In this document: one piece after another, positions 43,660 to 51,945 of the stretch
How positions within the stretch are numbered: position 1 is the first letter of the stretch
How the letters are laid out: every line of letters starts with the position of its first letter
From: Betaproteobacteria bacterium
GTDB lineage: Bacteria; Pseudomonadota; Gammaproteobacteria; Burkholderiales; Casimicrobiaceae
Direction: 5' to 3'
NCBI GenBank assembly: GCA_013298695.1
Contig: JAAFIS010000001.1
Location: forward strand, 930,001-994,000
Length of the DNA: 64,000 nucleotides
Position numbers and translations under genes: made by a program
Notes under the pieces: model-generated
Databases searched by the model: none
What the model was told of the DNA's origin: nothing
Seen by the model: the letters and a program-made list of their open reading frames with translations, nothing else

Positions 43660-43810
43660 GTGCGGGATCGGCCGCGCGCGCAAGCGTCGCCGTGATCCGA
43701 TCTACACGCGTTCAAAGCCCGATGGCAGATCGCGCCTGTCAAAAGTAGCTTAAACTCGTAGAGCCGTGAAGCAATTAAATCGTTTCGGCATCCCAATGGA
43801 GGTGATTTCT

Positions 43811-43930
43811 ATGAAGCCCAAAAACCACACAATCGCGAATCAAGAGATCACTTCAATTGTTTATTTGGGAACCTACCATGACGATCACGATACGCTGCGC
43901 AGGCAGCCTCGAGGAATTTGCCGCTGTTGA
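43811..43930 (+). CDS. possible short leader ORF overlapping the GNAT start
   Basis: An ATG at 43811 is preceded four bases away by GGAGGTGAT, a near-perfect anti-16S match. It opens a 39-codon frame (MKPKNHTIANQEITSIVYLG, then TYHDDHDTLRRQPRGICRC) that ends inside the GNAT gene, whose own ATG at 43878 has only a weak ribosome site in a different frame. This could be a translationally coupled leader, or a sign of a frameshift in the GNAT start. No conservation information is available. Confidence 0.35.
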   Translation: MKPKNHTIANQEITSIVYLGTYHDDHDTLRRQPRGICRC

Positions 43931-44858
43931 AACGGAACTGGAATACATCGCAGATACTGAGCTATATCTACGCAGACTTTTCGACACCGGTTGCTCTCGT
44001 CTTGACTGGTGTTTCATCGCAGAAACACACGTTGGCGAGAAAGCGCGCATAGCGCTTTGGTCGTCGCCCGAGTCGGAGAAGCCCCGCGACTTTGTATTGC
44101 TCAACGCTGATTGGCGCAACTCTGAAGTCGGAGTCGGTTCGCCCGCAACTGCTCTGCTGCGCCACATCGAGGACTATTTTCGTTCGATGGGTGCTGAGTC
44201 GATCGGTCATTGTCAAGATGTTCCGCCGCGTGAGCCGCAATGGCAAACCGCCCAGACCGCGCGTCAGCAACTGCTTGAGCGCTATGGATACGAAGCGGTG
44301 CGGCACACACTTCGTTATCGATTCGATGAGCGACGTGTAGGTCAGCATGAGACCGAAGGTTCTATCGCGAAAGTAGAGTTGGTGCCTATCACTGCCTCAG
44401 ACGAAGCGCTGCTCGTCTCGCTTGTGGCTGAGGTCGCAAGCGCGTCCCACGATCAATTGGATCGCGATGGTTGCGCAGAACACGGTGCGCGCGAACACGC
44501 GCGGCGACTCATACAAGATCTGCGTGACATGCGAATCGATGCGGGCTGGTGGCGGATTGCGTACGAGCAGCGCGCCGACGGTAAATTCGGGGATGCGGTG
44601 GGGTTCATCCTGCCAGCTGCGAGTGCGGATATGGGAACTATCGGCTACGTGGGCGTTCGACCGGCGTACCGAGGGAAACAGCATATTGATGCGCTGCATG
44701 ACTACGCAAGCAAAGTTCTCGCGAACGCGAAGTTTCCGAGAGTTATCGCGGATACGGATGTGACTAACGTGCCAATGTCGCGTGCCTTTGAGCGAAACGG
44801 GTGGAGTCAGTTTGGTGAACGAATTGAGTGGAGTAAGAAGCTTTCACTTAGCTCGTAG
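43878..44858 (+). CDS. GNAT-family N-acetyltransferase (two-domain size)
   Basis: The 326-residue protein has an N-terminal half of unclear type (about 1-165, TITIRCAGSLEEFAAVETEL, YFRSMGAESIGHCQDVPPREPQWQTAQTARQQLLERYGY). The C-terminal half shows a GNAT acetyl-CoA loop, IGYVGVRPAYRGKQHIDALHDY (about 265-286), followed by VIADTDVTNVPMSRAFERNGW. The two halves may be tandem GNAT folds. The substrate is unknown. It stands in the accessory patch, a common place for acetyltransferase cargo. The ATG at 43878 is chosen by frame; its ribosome site is weak. Confidence 0.75.
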   Translation: MTITIRCAGSLEEFAAVETELEYIADTELYLRRLFDTGCSRLDWCFIAETHVGEKARIALWSSPESEKPRDFVLLNADWRNSEVGVGSPATALLRHIEDYFRSMGAESIGHCQDVPPREPQWQTAQTARQQLLERYGYEAVRHTLRYRFDERRVGQHETEGSIAKVELVPITASDEALLVSLVAEVASASHDQLDRDGCAEHGAREHARRLIQDLRDMRIDAGWWRIAYEQRADGKFGDAVGFILPAASADMGTIGYVGVRPAYRGKQHIDALHDYASKVLANAKFPRVIADTDVTNVPMSRAFERNGWSQFGERIEWSKKLSLSS

Positions 44859-44952
44859 GGGAGCACAAGGCGTCTTTCGCACTTGCGGCAGCCATTTCAA
44901 GTCGAAAATGGTGGGCTCGGCGTGCTCACCCTAAGCGTGTTTGAAAGCATCG

Positions 44953-45000
44953 TACTAACAAAAAGTTATCATTCGCAACGTTTGTTAACTCGTGTTTGGT
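44953..45000. other. second boundary-like inverted repeat with GTTTGGT
   Basis: AGTTATCA (44964-44971) and TGTTAACT (44983-44990) are separated by 11 bases and followed by CGT and GTTTGGT (44994-45000). Loop length, spacer length and most bases match the site at 42168-42215. The CTAAC at the left (44955-44959) is R''-like. It precedes the GNAT gene at 45033, as the first site precedes the cassette ORF at 42221. Confidence 0.45.
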
Positions 45001-45032
45001 CATACTGGCACACGCTACGCAGCACGATATCC

Positions 45033-45578
45033 ATGACTTCAATTCCCATCAACACGCCATCGCTGAGGCTGCGCCACATCGTTGTTGAGGAAGCGGTTCG
45101 CATGATGGCGCTGAACGGAGAGCCGTCCACACGTCGCTGGCTTCTCTCGCATGTTTACGCGAACGCACCAGAGGCAGTCGAGAGGATGCGCTATCTGATC
45201 GATTGCTACACGTCGCCCGGCGATCCGCGGCTTGGCCCCTACGTCTTGGCGGTTGATCATCTTGCAAGCGGGGCGCTTCTTGGCCACGTCGGCTTCAGCC
45301 CGTTTCGTAACGACGTGGAGGTTTCGTACGCTATCGCAGAGAGCCATCGTAAACAGGGCTATGGAGCCGAGGCTCTTTCCCACGCATGCCAATGGGCAGC
45401 GCGTAGCTTTAACTTGTCCAGACTCTTGGCGATTACCGAGTCCGAAAACGAACCATCACGCCGGACGCTTGATCGTGCGAATTTTGTTCATTGCGAAGAC
45501 ACCGTGATGCGCTTTCAGGGCGCTGAACAGTTGGTTAGCCACTATGTTTGGCGAGCAGACGGCAACGAGGCTCGGTGA
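45033..45578 (+). CDS. RimJ/RimL-type GNAT N-acetyltransferase
   Basis: The 181-residue enzyme has the RimJ/RimL layout: SLRLRHIVVEEAVRMMALNG near the start, LVADHL-like YVLAVDHLASGALLGHVGFSPF, then VEVSYAIAESHRKQGYGAEAL with the acetyl-CoA loop and NEPSRRTLDRANFVH. The family acetylates N-termini of ribosomal proteins or small amines; the target here is unknown. The ATG at 45033 is chosen because a longer frame from 44883 runs through the boundary-like repeat. Confidence 0.85.
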   Translation: MTSIPINTPSLRLRHIVVEEAVRMMALNGEPSTRRWLLSHVYANAPEAVERMRYLIDCYTSPGDPRLGPYVLAVDHLASGALLGHVGFSPFRNDVEVSYAIAESHRKQGYGAEALSHACQWAARSFNLSRLLAITESENEPSRRTLDRANFVHCEDTVMRFQGAEQLVSHYVWRADGNEAR

Positions 45579-45945
45579 GCCCTGGATGAGCGCTCCCGAC
45601 TGTGTTCGTACCGACATTTCAATCCTTAGGCATCGGATGCTTTCCGGGCTGCAGAATGCCGCGCTCCTGCTAAAGCTGAGCGCAAATTTCCCTCAGCCGT
45701 AAACCACCCAACGTTTCCCTCGAACCGTCGCGTGCCACGTTCCGAGTTGCGCATCTGCGTTTACCGTCTTGAATGCGGTGCACGAGCGCGGTCACACGTG
45801 CGTACGGCGATCAATTGACATCACCGGCTCGGCATTCGGTCGCTCTTCAAGTGCGTTCATGGTTCGACAAGCTCACCACGAACGGGAACAAGTTCACCAC
45901 GAACGGGGAACGAGAGGTGCAGTGCCTATCAACAAGGGAAACAGC
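45579..45945. other. intergenic region with a dispersed repeat
   Basis: About 367 bases without a supported gene. The right part contains the CGTTCATGGTTCGACAAGCT repeat (45854-45886) and a partial second copy AAGTTCACCACGAACGGGG (45890-45908). The left part (45579-45850) shows no recognisable feature. Confidence 0.55.
45854..45908. repeat. dispersed repeat TTCGTGGTGAGCTTGTCGAAC type
   Basis: On the plus strand this copy begins CGTTCATGGTTCGACAAGCT and continues CACCACGAACGGG, with a partial direct copy following. Further copies lie at 48926-48959 (same orientation) and 49075-49097 (opposite). This motif is common in many proteobacterial genomes. Confidence 0.8.
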
Positions 45946-46095
45946 ATGAGTGGTAACGAAACAAACTTAGTCGAACAACTGAAGAAGCAGAATCGCTTAT
46001 TGAAAGACGTGATTGGCGCGGCGGGGGCGGGCTTTTCGCTCGCGCTCTTGATGGGCGCGAAGGCACCGAATACGAAGACGAAGTTCACGCGATGA
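45946..46095 (+). CDS. small protein with one hydrophobic helix
   Basis: The 49-residue product starts MSGNETNLVEQLKKQNRLLK, then has a short hydrophobic helix (VIGAAGAGFSLALLMGAK) and a basic end. AAGGGAAAC nine bases upstream supports the ATG at 45946. A longer frame from 45769 passes through the dispersed repeat and is not accepted. The function is unknown; a small membrane-associated protein is likely. Confidence 0.5.
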   Translation: MSGNETNLVEQLKKQNRLLKDVIGAAGAGFSLALLMGAKAPNTKTKFTR

Positions 46096-46204
46096 TGCAG
46101 AGCGCATCAACATCTTGACGTCGCGTTATAAACCAAAATCAACCCTGCCTTTGTCGTCACCGTAATCGCTATGAGCCTGCCGCATGTTTTTGTAGCGGAT
46201 TCCA

Positions 46205-46489
46205 CTAGTCAATCCGCGACGCATGCTTTTGGCGCGCATGACGCACGCGAAGAATCTGCACTTTCGAGCGACGAACTCGATAGATCACCAGGTAGTTTTC
46301 GTGAACCACGAGTTCTCGCGTGTCGATTACGCGTCCCGTTCGACCTGCGGTCGGAAATTGTGCGAGGAGTTCTGTTTTCTCACGTACTTCTTGAACGAAG
46401 CTGCGCGCTCGTTTTGGATTATCTTCTGCGATGTGGTCTGCGATGAATTGCATAGTGGCGAGCGCGCTCGCCAGCCACTCAACAGCCAT
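46205..46489 (-). CDS. RelE/ParE-type toxin
   Basis: The 94-residue protein fits the RelE/ParE fold: VEWLASALATMQFIADHIAEDNPKRARSFVQEVREKTELLAQFPTAGR and then VIDTRELVVHENYLVIYRVRRSKVQILRVRHARQ. ParE toxins poison gyrase; RelE toxins cut mRNA. The LxxFPxxGR segment and ELVVHENYLVIYRV favour the ParE branch. It overlaps the antitoxin gene by 11 bases (46479-46489), the usual order with antitoxin first. Confidence 0.88.
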   Translation of the reverse strand: MAVEWLASALATMQFIADHIAEDNPKRARSFVQEVREKTELLAQFPTAGRTGRVIDTRELVVHENYLVIYRVRRSKVQILRVRHARQKHASRID

Positions 46490-46730
46490 ACTTTTTGAAG
46501 AAGATTTTTACGTCTTTTTCGGAAGCGAATTCGCCGCGATCTGCTTCGGCGATGGCTTCGTGAATGTCGGCAATTTGCCAGGATTGCACATCGAGATAAT
46601 TGCGCAGAGCTTCATTCGTGATGAAGCTCTTGGTGCGCCCGGTGGATTGGCTTAACGCATCCAACTGCGAGGCAAGCTCATTCGGTAGGCGCACATTGAG
46701 CGGGCGTTCGAGAAGACCTGTTTCAGCCAT
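46479..46730 (-). CDS. ribbon-helix-helix antitoxin
   Basis: From the ATG at 46730 the protein is 83 residues. The N-terminal RHH domain (LNVRLPNELASQLDALSQSTGRTKSFITNEALRNYL) binds DNA and usually autoregulates the pair. The C-terminal DIHEAIAEADRGEFASEKDVKIFFKKYG segment would wrap the toxin. It is paired with the ParE-like toxin by an 11-base overlap. An upstream extension to 46802 has no support. Confidence 0.88.
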   Translation of the reverse strand: MAETGLLERPLNVRLPNELASQLDALSQSTGRTKSFITNEALRNYLDVQSWQIADIHEAIAEADRGEFASEKDVKIFFKKYGC

Positions 46731-47009
46731 TGCTTGTGCCTCAAAATAAGTCAAGAAGACAAATTGTAATACGTTTCTTGATATGTGCCGCACGTGCGAC
46801 AAGCGAGCGCTGTGGCGTTATCTTAGCAAGCATTTTCTCACGTGAAAACATTACATAGAAAACGGCAAAGCCGCGCTTACTGCGGGAAATTAGCCAAATT
46901 ATTGGCGATATTGATATCAACAAAAAAATTAATCAATGCCCAAGTAAACTGGGCATACCGTCTTATTGCTAAATTTTCGGCTTACGGCTGTTTCAAGACC
47001 ATACGAGAC
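46731..47009. other. intergenic region upstream of the toxin-antitoxin pair
   Basis: The 279 bases are more AT-rich than the surroundings. They include the antitoxin promoter region (no clear operator palindrome identified) and the terminator at 46921-46960. No gene is supported. Confidence 0.45.
46921..46960 (-). terminator. intrinsic terminator after the alpha/beta hydrolase gene
   Basis: On the minus strand, about 54 bases past the hydrolase stop, ATGCCCAGTTTACTTGGGCA forms a hairpin (46936-46956) followed by TTGATTAATTTTTTTG. It is a variant of the CGCCCAATT-type palindrome, here again in terminator position. Confidence 0.75.
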
Positions 47010-47795
47010 TCACTCTGCATTCTCTCGAACAAAGTTTTCTACCGCATCCATCACGATCTCTGATTGATCGCGATGCGGCGAATGTTTGCAGTTGGGTATC
47101 AGCAATAGCTCGCCGCGTTGCGTTTCGCGCGCGACGGTTTCGGCTTGCTCGCTCGTGCCGTATTCATCGTCTTCGCCCTGAATGGCAAGTGTGGGCGCTT
47201 CGATGTGAGGCAGCGCATCGACGACGTTCCAATCGCGAAATTCTGGTGAAAGCCACGCGTCGTTCCATCCCCAAAACGCGGAGTCCACGTCGGTGTGGTA
47301 CTTCGATAGCTTTTCGCGCAAACCGCTACGTACGTAGAGATCGCGGGCAACTTCGATCGATTCGATGGCTATGGGTTCCACGAACACATGCGGCGCGACC
47401 GCTATCACACCTGGAACGGCTTGCGGGAGTGTTGCAGCGTAGATGAGCGCGATAGACGCGCCGTCGGAATGACCAAACAGCCAAGGTCGATTGATCTTCA
47501 GCGCGGCGAGCACTTGCGGCAATACGTTCTGCGCTTCCATGTGCATGAAGGTTGGGTCCCAGCGTTCTTCCGGCGGGCGCGGCGTTGATTTGCCGTAGCC
47601 ATAGCGCGAGTACACGAGGCCGCGCATACCCAGGCGCGTGCAGAGTTCGTGTGGAAAATCTTTCCACATGGCAACCGAGCCAAGCCCTTCATGCAAAAAC
47701 ACCATCGTGTTTTTTGCGTTGAGATCGCCGACCCATGCGCATTCAATGGCGATGTCGCGGCCGTTACGTTTTACTTTGATGTGTGCGGTGGTCAT
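47010..47795 (-). CDS. alpha/beta hydrolase
   Basis: The 261-residue cytosolic enzyme has the oxyanion segment VFLHEGLGSVAMWKDFP and the nucleophile elbow GHSDGASIALIYA (Ser at about 100). An acid candidate is in IQGEDDEYGT and a His candidate in NCKHSPHRDQSE. The HEGLGS variant is shared with a group of C-C-bond or ester hydrolases in aromatic catabolism, but the substrate is unknown. It lies downstream of the quinone-oxidoreductase gene, separated by a dispersed repeat. Confidence 0.85.
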   Translation of the reverse strand: MTTAHIKVKRNGRDIAIECAWVGDLNAKNTMVFLHEGLGSVAMWKDFPHELCTRLGMRGLVYSRYGYGKSTPRPPEERWDPTFMHMEAQNVLPQVLAALKINRPWLFGHSDGASIALIYAATLPQAVPGVIAVAPHVFVEPIAIESIEVARDLYVRSGLREKLSKYHTDVDSAFWGWNDAWLSPEFRDWNVVDALPHIEAPTLAIQGEDDEYGTSEQAETVARETQRGELLLIPNCKHSPHRDQSEIVMDAVENFVRENAE

Positions 47796-47814
47796 GGACG
47801 GGTTCGAGTGAATT

Positions 47815-47880
47815 GGTAGGCGACGGCTCGACGTCGCTTCGTCATCGTTTCACCTAAGCGCGGTCGAGCCCGCGCCTACA
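47815..47880. repeat. dispersed palindromic repeat, TGTAGGCG type
   Basis: It starts GTAGGCGACGGCTCGACGTC and ends with the inverted form GCGCGGTCGAGCCCGCGCCT followed by ACA. It fills the gap between two minus-strand genes. Confidence 0.8.
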
Positions 47881-47930
47881 GCAGCGGCATCAGTTCGGTC
47901 GACTAAGCGCTGGTCGTGTTGAAGGTGAGC

Positions 47931-48905
47931 TTAAAGTTCAACAACGATTTTGCCCATCGCTTTTCGCGACGCGAGGCGCTTCAATGCGTCGATGGTGCCA
48001 TCGAGTGAAACGCGCTCGGTGATTGCGATCGGGAGTTTGCCTTCGGCGAACCATGTCGCGAGTTGACGCATATTGGCCATATGCATTTTCGGATCGTTGG
48101 CGACGGCGTCACCCCAGTACACGCCGAGAATTTTTCGCTCTTTCAGCAGCGCGAGGTTCAGCGGAATTTTTGGAATGTCACCCGCTGCGAAGCCGACGAC
48201 GAGGTAGCGCCCGCGCCATCCGAGCGAGCGCAGCGCGGTCTCCGAATATGCGCCGCCAACCGCGTCGTAAATCACATTCACGCCCGATTTGCCGACGACT
48301 GCGTTCAACTGATCGCGCCAATTCTCATTGCTGTAATTCACGAGGTGATCCGCGCCGAGCGATTTGCAGAGTGCTAGTTTTTCGTCCGTGGACGCAGCTG
48401 CAATCACCGTTGCCCCCATGAGTTTCGCGAGCTGGATGGCCGCTGTGCCGACGCCGCCCGACGCGCCGAGAATCAAGATGGTTTCGCCCGCTTGCAACGC
48501 GGCGACATCTTTCAACGCGTGAAAGGATGTGCCGTAGGTCATCACGAACGCAGCGCCGTCGGAAAAACTCATCGGCGGCGGCAAAGGCGCGACGCGCTGC
48601 GCAGGCGCGAGCGCGTATTCGCCGAAGCCGCCGGTGCCGGTTTGCGCGATGACTCGATCTCCGGCCTTCACATGCGTCACGCCGTCGCCGACTTCGTGAA
48701 CGATGCCAGCGAATTCAGCGCCAGGCACGAACGGCGTGGGTGGTTTTACTTGATACAAACCCTGACACATGAGCGCGTCAGGAAAGTTGAGCGACGCGGC
48801 TTTTACTTGGATCACGACGTGACCGGCAATTGCTGTCGGCGTGTCGATGGTGTCGACGCTTAGTTGATCCAGTGGAGCGAATTGTTTGCAGACTAGCGCG
48901 CGCAT
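47931..48905 (-). CDS. NADPH:quinone oxidoreductase-like zinc-independent dehydrogenase
   Basis: The 324-residue MDR-superfamily enzyme has the GroES-like N-terminal part (PFVPGAEFAGIVHEVGDGVTHVKAGDRV) and the Rossmann motif GASGGVGTAAIQLAKLMGA at about residues 147-165. It lacks the zinc-binding Cys cluster, so it belongs to the quinone oxidoreductase branch that reduces quinones or enoyl thioesters with NADPH. The ATG at 48905 is chosen because an earlier in-frame ATG (48932) lies inside a dispersed repeat. It follows fahA on the same strand at 162 bases. Confidence 0.87.
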   Translation of the reverse strand: MRALVCKQFAPLDQLSVDTIDTPTAIAGHVVIQVKAASLNFPDALMCQGLYQVKPPTPFVPGAEFAGIVHEVGDGVTHVKAGDRVIAQTGTGGFGEYALAPAQRVAPLPPPMSFSDGAAFVMTYGTSFHALKDVAALQAGETILILGASGGVGTAAIQLAKLMGATVIAAASTDEKLALCKSLGADHLVNYSNENWRDQLNAVVGKSGVNVIYDAVGGAYSETALRSLGWRGRYLVVGFAAGDIPKIPLNLALLKERKILGVYWGDAVANDPKMHMANMRQLATWFAEGKLPIAITERVSLDGTIDALKRLASRKAMGKIVVEL

Positions 48906-48925
48906 TGCGGTTCTTTCATTGTGTG

Positions 48926-49097
48926 CGTTCATGGTTCGACAAGCTCACCACGAACGGGGTAACGGGATGGCGTGTCGAAAATCGAGTCCGCAAGCCCGTG
49001 ATCGAGTGTCGCGGCATACGCAACCACAGCAGCGTTCGTCCGAAGCGATAAACGCGAGCCATGTTATCTACGCTCGTGGTGAGCTCGTCGAACCACG
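48926..49097. repeat. inverted pair of TTCGTGGTGAGC-type repeats
   Basis: One copy is at 48926-48959 (CGTTCATGGTTCGACAAGCT...) and an inverted copy at 49075-49097 (CGTGGTGAGCTCGTCGAACC...). They bracket 115 bases between fahA and the oxidoreductase gene. The right copy lies inside the last codons of fahA. Confidence 0.75.
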
Positions 49098-50411
49098 GGT
49101 CGGCAAGACCTCACCGCGACACTCACCGAAGCCAATGCGTACCGAGCCTTCGCGTTCACACGAAGCGCGCATGATGACTGCGTCGCCGTCTTCAAGGAAG
49201 GTTCGCGTTTCGCCATTTGAGAGCGTCACCGGTTTCTTGCCGCCTTCGGTAATTTCAAGCAGTGCGCCTTGCGAGCCTTCTTTTGGACCCGACATCGTGC
49301 CAGTGCCGAGCAAATCACCGGGCTCCATATTGCAACCGTTGACTGTGTGATGGGCGACGAGTTGCGCGACTGTCCAATACGCGGCTTCGCGCAAATTGGC
49401 TTGGCTCAACTGATTCGGCGCGTCACTCGCGGCGCGCGATTTCGCCGTTTCAAGGAATACATCGAGAGAAATGTCGAGCGCACCTTGTGAAGAGTTTTCC
49501 GCTGACGATAAATACGGTAACGGTTGCGGATCGTCGCTTGGGCGAGTGAACGCGGCACGAAATGGTGCGAGCGCCTCCAAAGTTACGATCCACGGCGAAA
49601 TCGTTGTTGCAAAGTTCTTCGCGAGAAATGGACCGAGCGGTTGGTATTCCCAACCTTGGATGTCGCGCGCAGACCAATCATTCAAGAGGCACATGCCAAA
49701 AACGTGATCTTCGGCGCGATCAATCGTGATCGGCTCACCTAGCGCGTTCCCCGCACCGATGAAAATTCCCATTTCCAATTCGTAGTCGAGTCGCTTCGAC
49801 GCCTGGAGTACCGGAACGGTCTGCCCGACGCCACACACTTGGCCCTTCGGACGATAAAACTTTTGACCACTCACCGCGACCGACGAAGCGCGACCGTGAT
49901 AGCCAATTGGCACCCATTTGTAATTCGGGAGCAGCGGATTGTCGGGGCGGAAAAGTTTGCCGACGTTTGTTGCGTGATGAACTGACGCGTAGAAATCGGT
50001 GTAATCGCCGATTTGCGCTGGCAATGCGTATTCAACGACGCTTTGCGGAATCAAGCAAGCCCGAAGCGTGCCCTCGTGCGCGCTGCCTTGAGCTAGGAGC
50101 CGCGACAACGCCACACGCAATGCCGACCAAGCCTCGCGCCCCATGCCCATAAAGCGGTTGAGTGTGGGCTCGGTACAGGCCTGCACGGCTTGCGCTGCAA
50201 CGCCTGAAAGCAGGTGCATTTTTGCGAGCGCAGAGAGGTCGACGATTTGGTCACCGATGGCAACGCCGCCGCGAAAAGGGTCGTGAACATCCGCGCGGCT
50301 AAACACGCAAAAGGGAAGGTTTTGAATTGGGAAATCGGTAACACCATCGTTCGCGCTAGCGACGAAGCTCTTTAGTCTAGGGTCGTGGGTTTCGTTAATG
50401 CTGTAAGTCAT
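49068..50411 (-). CDS. fahA: fumarylacetoacetase
   Basis: FahA splits fumarylacetoacetate into fumarate and acetoacetate, the last step of homogentisate breakdown. The 447-residue product has the family signatures FSRADVHDPFRGGVAIGDQIVDL, DFYASVHHATNVGKLFRPDNPLLPNYKWVPIGYHGRASSV, and in the core LLNDWSARDIQGWEYQPLGPFLAKNF and GDLLGTGTMSGP. The normal end GFGECRGEVLP is followed by TRGSTSSPRA, which is encoded by a dispersed repeat that also provides the stop. The active core is intact. Maleylacetoacetate isomerase is not in the window. Confidence 0.96.
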   Translation of the reverse strand: MTYSINETHDPRLKSFVASANDGVTDFPIQNLPFCVFSRADVHDPFRGGVAIGDQIVDLSALAKMHLLSGVAAQAVQACTEPTLNRFMGMGREAWSALRVALSRLLAQGSAHEGTLRACLIPQSVVEYALPAQIGDYTDFYASVHHATNVGKLFRPDNPLLPNYKWVPIGYHGRASSVAVSGQKFYRPKGQVCGVGQTVPVLQASKRLDYELEMGIFIGAGNALGEPITIDRAEDHVFGMCLLNDWSARDIQGWEYQPLGPFLAKNFATTISPWIVTLEALAPFRAAFTRPSDDPQPLPYLSSAENSSQGALDISLDVFLETAKSRAASDAPNQLSQANLREAAYWTVAQLVAHHTVNGCNMEPGDLLGTGTMSGPKEGSQGALLEITEGGKKPVTLSNGETRTFLEDGDAVIMRASCEREGSVRIGFGECRGEVLPTRGSTSSPRA

Positions 50412-50535
50412 CCAACCATTCTAGGCGAGGCAACGACTGCAGGAGTGATTCTGCCGCTAGGCGATACATCCAAGCCCGTTGCGCTCCGCATGCCAGTTCG
50501 TGATTCGATGCGCTGTCATCGCGGCGAAGCCGCTC

Positions 50536-51846
50536 CTACATTTTTCGCGGATTGAAATGCTTATTCAATCCTTGCCAACAATCCGCATAGTCGCGCTGAA
50601 GCTCCGCGCATTCAAGCGCGTGTTTCGTGGGGCGCAAAATATGTCGCGCTTCAAACATGAAGGCCATCGTGTCGGTAATGTAATGCGGCTTTGAGGTGTC
50701 TGCGTTTGACGCTTTGTCAAACGTTTCTGCATCGGGGCCGTGACCGGTCATGCAGTTGTGCAGGCTTGCGCCGCCCGGTGAGAAGCCTTCTGCTTTCGCG
50801 TCATACGCGCCGTGAATGAGCCCCATAAATTCGCTTGCGACATTGCGATGAAACCACGGCGGGCGAAACGTGTCTTGCATCGCAAGAATGCGTGGCGGAA
50901 AGATCACGAAATCCATGTTGCTCACGCCTGGCGTGTCAGACGCAGAATGCAGCACGAGAAAAATAGATGGATCAGGATGATCGAAACTGATTGAGCCTAT
51001 CGCGTTGAAGTGTCGCAAATCGTATTTGTAAGGCGCGTAGTTGCCGTGCCACGCGACAACGTCAAGCGGCGAATGTTTCATCTCTGCGCGCCAGAGTGCG
51101 CTGCCGAATTTCGCGATGAGTTCATGCGGCGAATCGCTATCTTCGTAGGCCGCAACCGGTGTCAAAAAATCGCGTGGATTCGCGAGCCCGTTCGACCCGA
51201 TGGGGCCGAGATCCGGCAGCTTCAACAGCGCGCCAAAGTTTTCGCAAACATAGCCGCGATGAAGCGTGCCATCGCCATCTAGTAATTGCACTTTAAAACG
51301 AACGCCGCGTGGGATCACGACAATTTCATGCGGCTCCGCGTCAATCACGCCGAGCTCTGTTGCAAAACGCAATCGACCCTGCTGCAACACGATCAACATC
51401 TCCGCATCTGCGTTGTAAAACGCCCGATCTGTCATGCTCGTATCTGCTGTATAGATATGAATAGCAATGCCTGTTCCGTCTGGGGCTTGGGCATTACCGC
51501 AATAGGTAGTCAATCCATCAATAAAATCGACGCTTCGCCCAATTAAATTGGGCGGTGACCATCGAAGTTGATTTGGATTTGGTGACTGCTGCGTGAAGTC
51601 GTTGACGAGATTTTTCGCGTCATCGTACGACGTAAATGTTCCGTGCATCGCCGCGGGGCGAATGCGATAGAGCCAGGAGCGACGATTGTCGCCACGCGGC
51701 GCGGTAAACGCGGTGCCTGAGAGCTGTTCCGCGTATAAACCGTAAGCGATGCGTTGCGGCGAATTTCGCCCAACGGGCAGCGCCCCTGGCAAACATTCAG
51801 TCGCGAATTCGTTGCCGAAACCAGATTGGTAGTGCAGTTTTGTCAT
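50536..51846 (-). CDS. hmgA: homogentisate 1,2-dioxygenase
   Basis: HmgA opens the homogentisate ring with O2, using Fe(II). The 436-residue product is the usual length. It starts [26 protein letters not shown] and has [46 protein letters not shown] and [24 protein letters not shown]. The iron ligands His, Glu and His are in the [12 protein letters not shown] and later GHGPD regions. At about residues 96-102 the segment P-P-N-L-I-G-R is encoded by a CGCCCAATT-type palindrome, where relatives have other residues. It is 124 bases upstream of fahA on the same strand. Confidence 0.96.
   Translation of the reverse strand: MTKLHYQSGFGNEFATECLPGALPVGRNSPQRIAYGLYAEQLSGTAFTAPRGDNRRSWLYRIRPAAMHGTFTSYDDAKNLVNDFTQQSPNPNQLRWSPPNLIGRSVDFIDGLTTYCGNAQAPDGTGIAIHIYTADTSMTDRAFYNADAEMLIVLQQGRLRFATELGVIDAEPHEIVVIPRGVRFKVQLLDGDGTLHRGYVCENFGALLKLPDLGPIGSNGLANPRDFLTPVAAYEDSDSPHELIAKFGSALWRAEMKHSPLDVVAWHGNYAPYKYDLRHFNAIGSISFDHPDPSIFLVLHSASDTPGVSNMDFVIFPPRILAMQDTFRPPWFHRNVASEFMGLIHGAYDAKAEGFSPGGASLHNCMTGHGPDAETFDKASNADTSKPHYITDTMAFMFEARHILRPTKHALECAELQRDYADCWQGLNKHFNPRKM
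51537..51555. repeat. CGCCCAATT-type palindrome inside hmgA
   Basis: The perfect palindrome CGCCCAATTAAATTGGGCG is located in frame within hmgA and codes for part of P-P-N-L-I-G-R. The same core forms the terminator after dctP. Confidence 0.85.
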
Positions 51847-51860
51847 GGCGGATTTTTTTG

Positions 51861-51945
51861 CGCGTTCCCCGCGAAGGCGGGGATCAATCTCGTTAGTTCA
51901 ATTCTCAGACTCGAGCGCGGTCAAGCCCGCGCCTACAGTATCAAC
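51861..51945. repeat. mixed dispersed repeats between hmgA and the DUF2783 gene
   Basis: GTTCCCCGCGAAGGCGGGGA (about 51865-51884) belongs to the CCCGC...GCGGG family. GAGCGCGGTCAAGCCCGCGC (51913-51932) then CTACA belongs to the TGTAGGCG family. The second lies in the 3' coding end of the DUF2783 gene. Confidence 0.7.

Larger units (their letters stand above)
43316..43810. other. decayed region with repeats and gene fragments
   Basis: This stretch holds a CCCCGCGTAGGCGGGGATT repeat (about 43347-43367), a truncated PIN-toxin gene end on the minus strand and a truncated ridA end on the plus strand, listed separately. The remaining 43660-43797 shows no gene. A very strong ribosome site GGAGGTGAT occurs at 43798-43806. 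Confidence 0.6.

Noticed and set aside
45769-45945. N-terminal extension of the small gene at 45946
   Set aside because: The extension is translated from a dispersed repeat and lacks a ribosome site.
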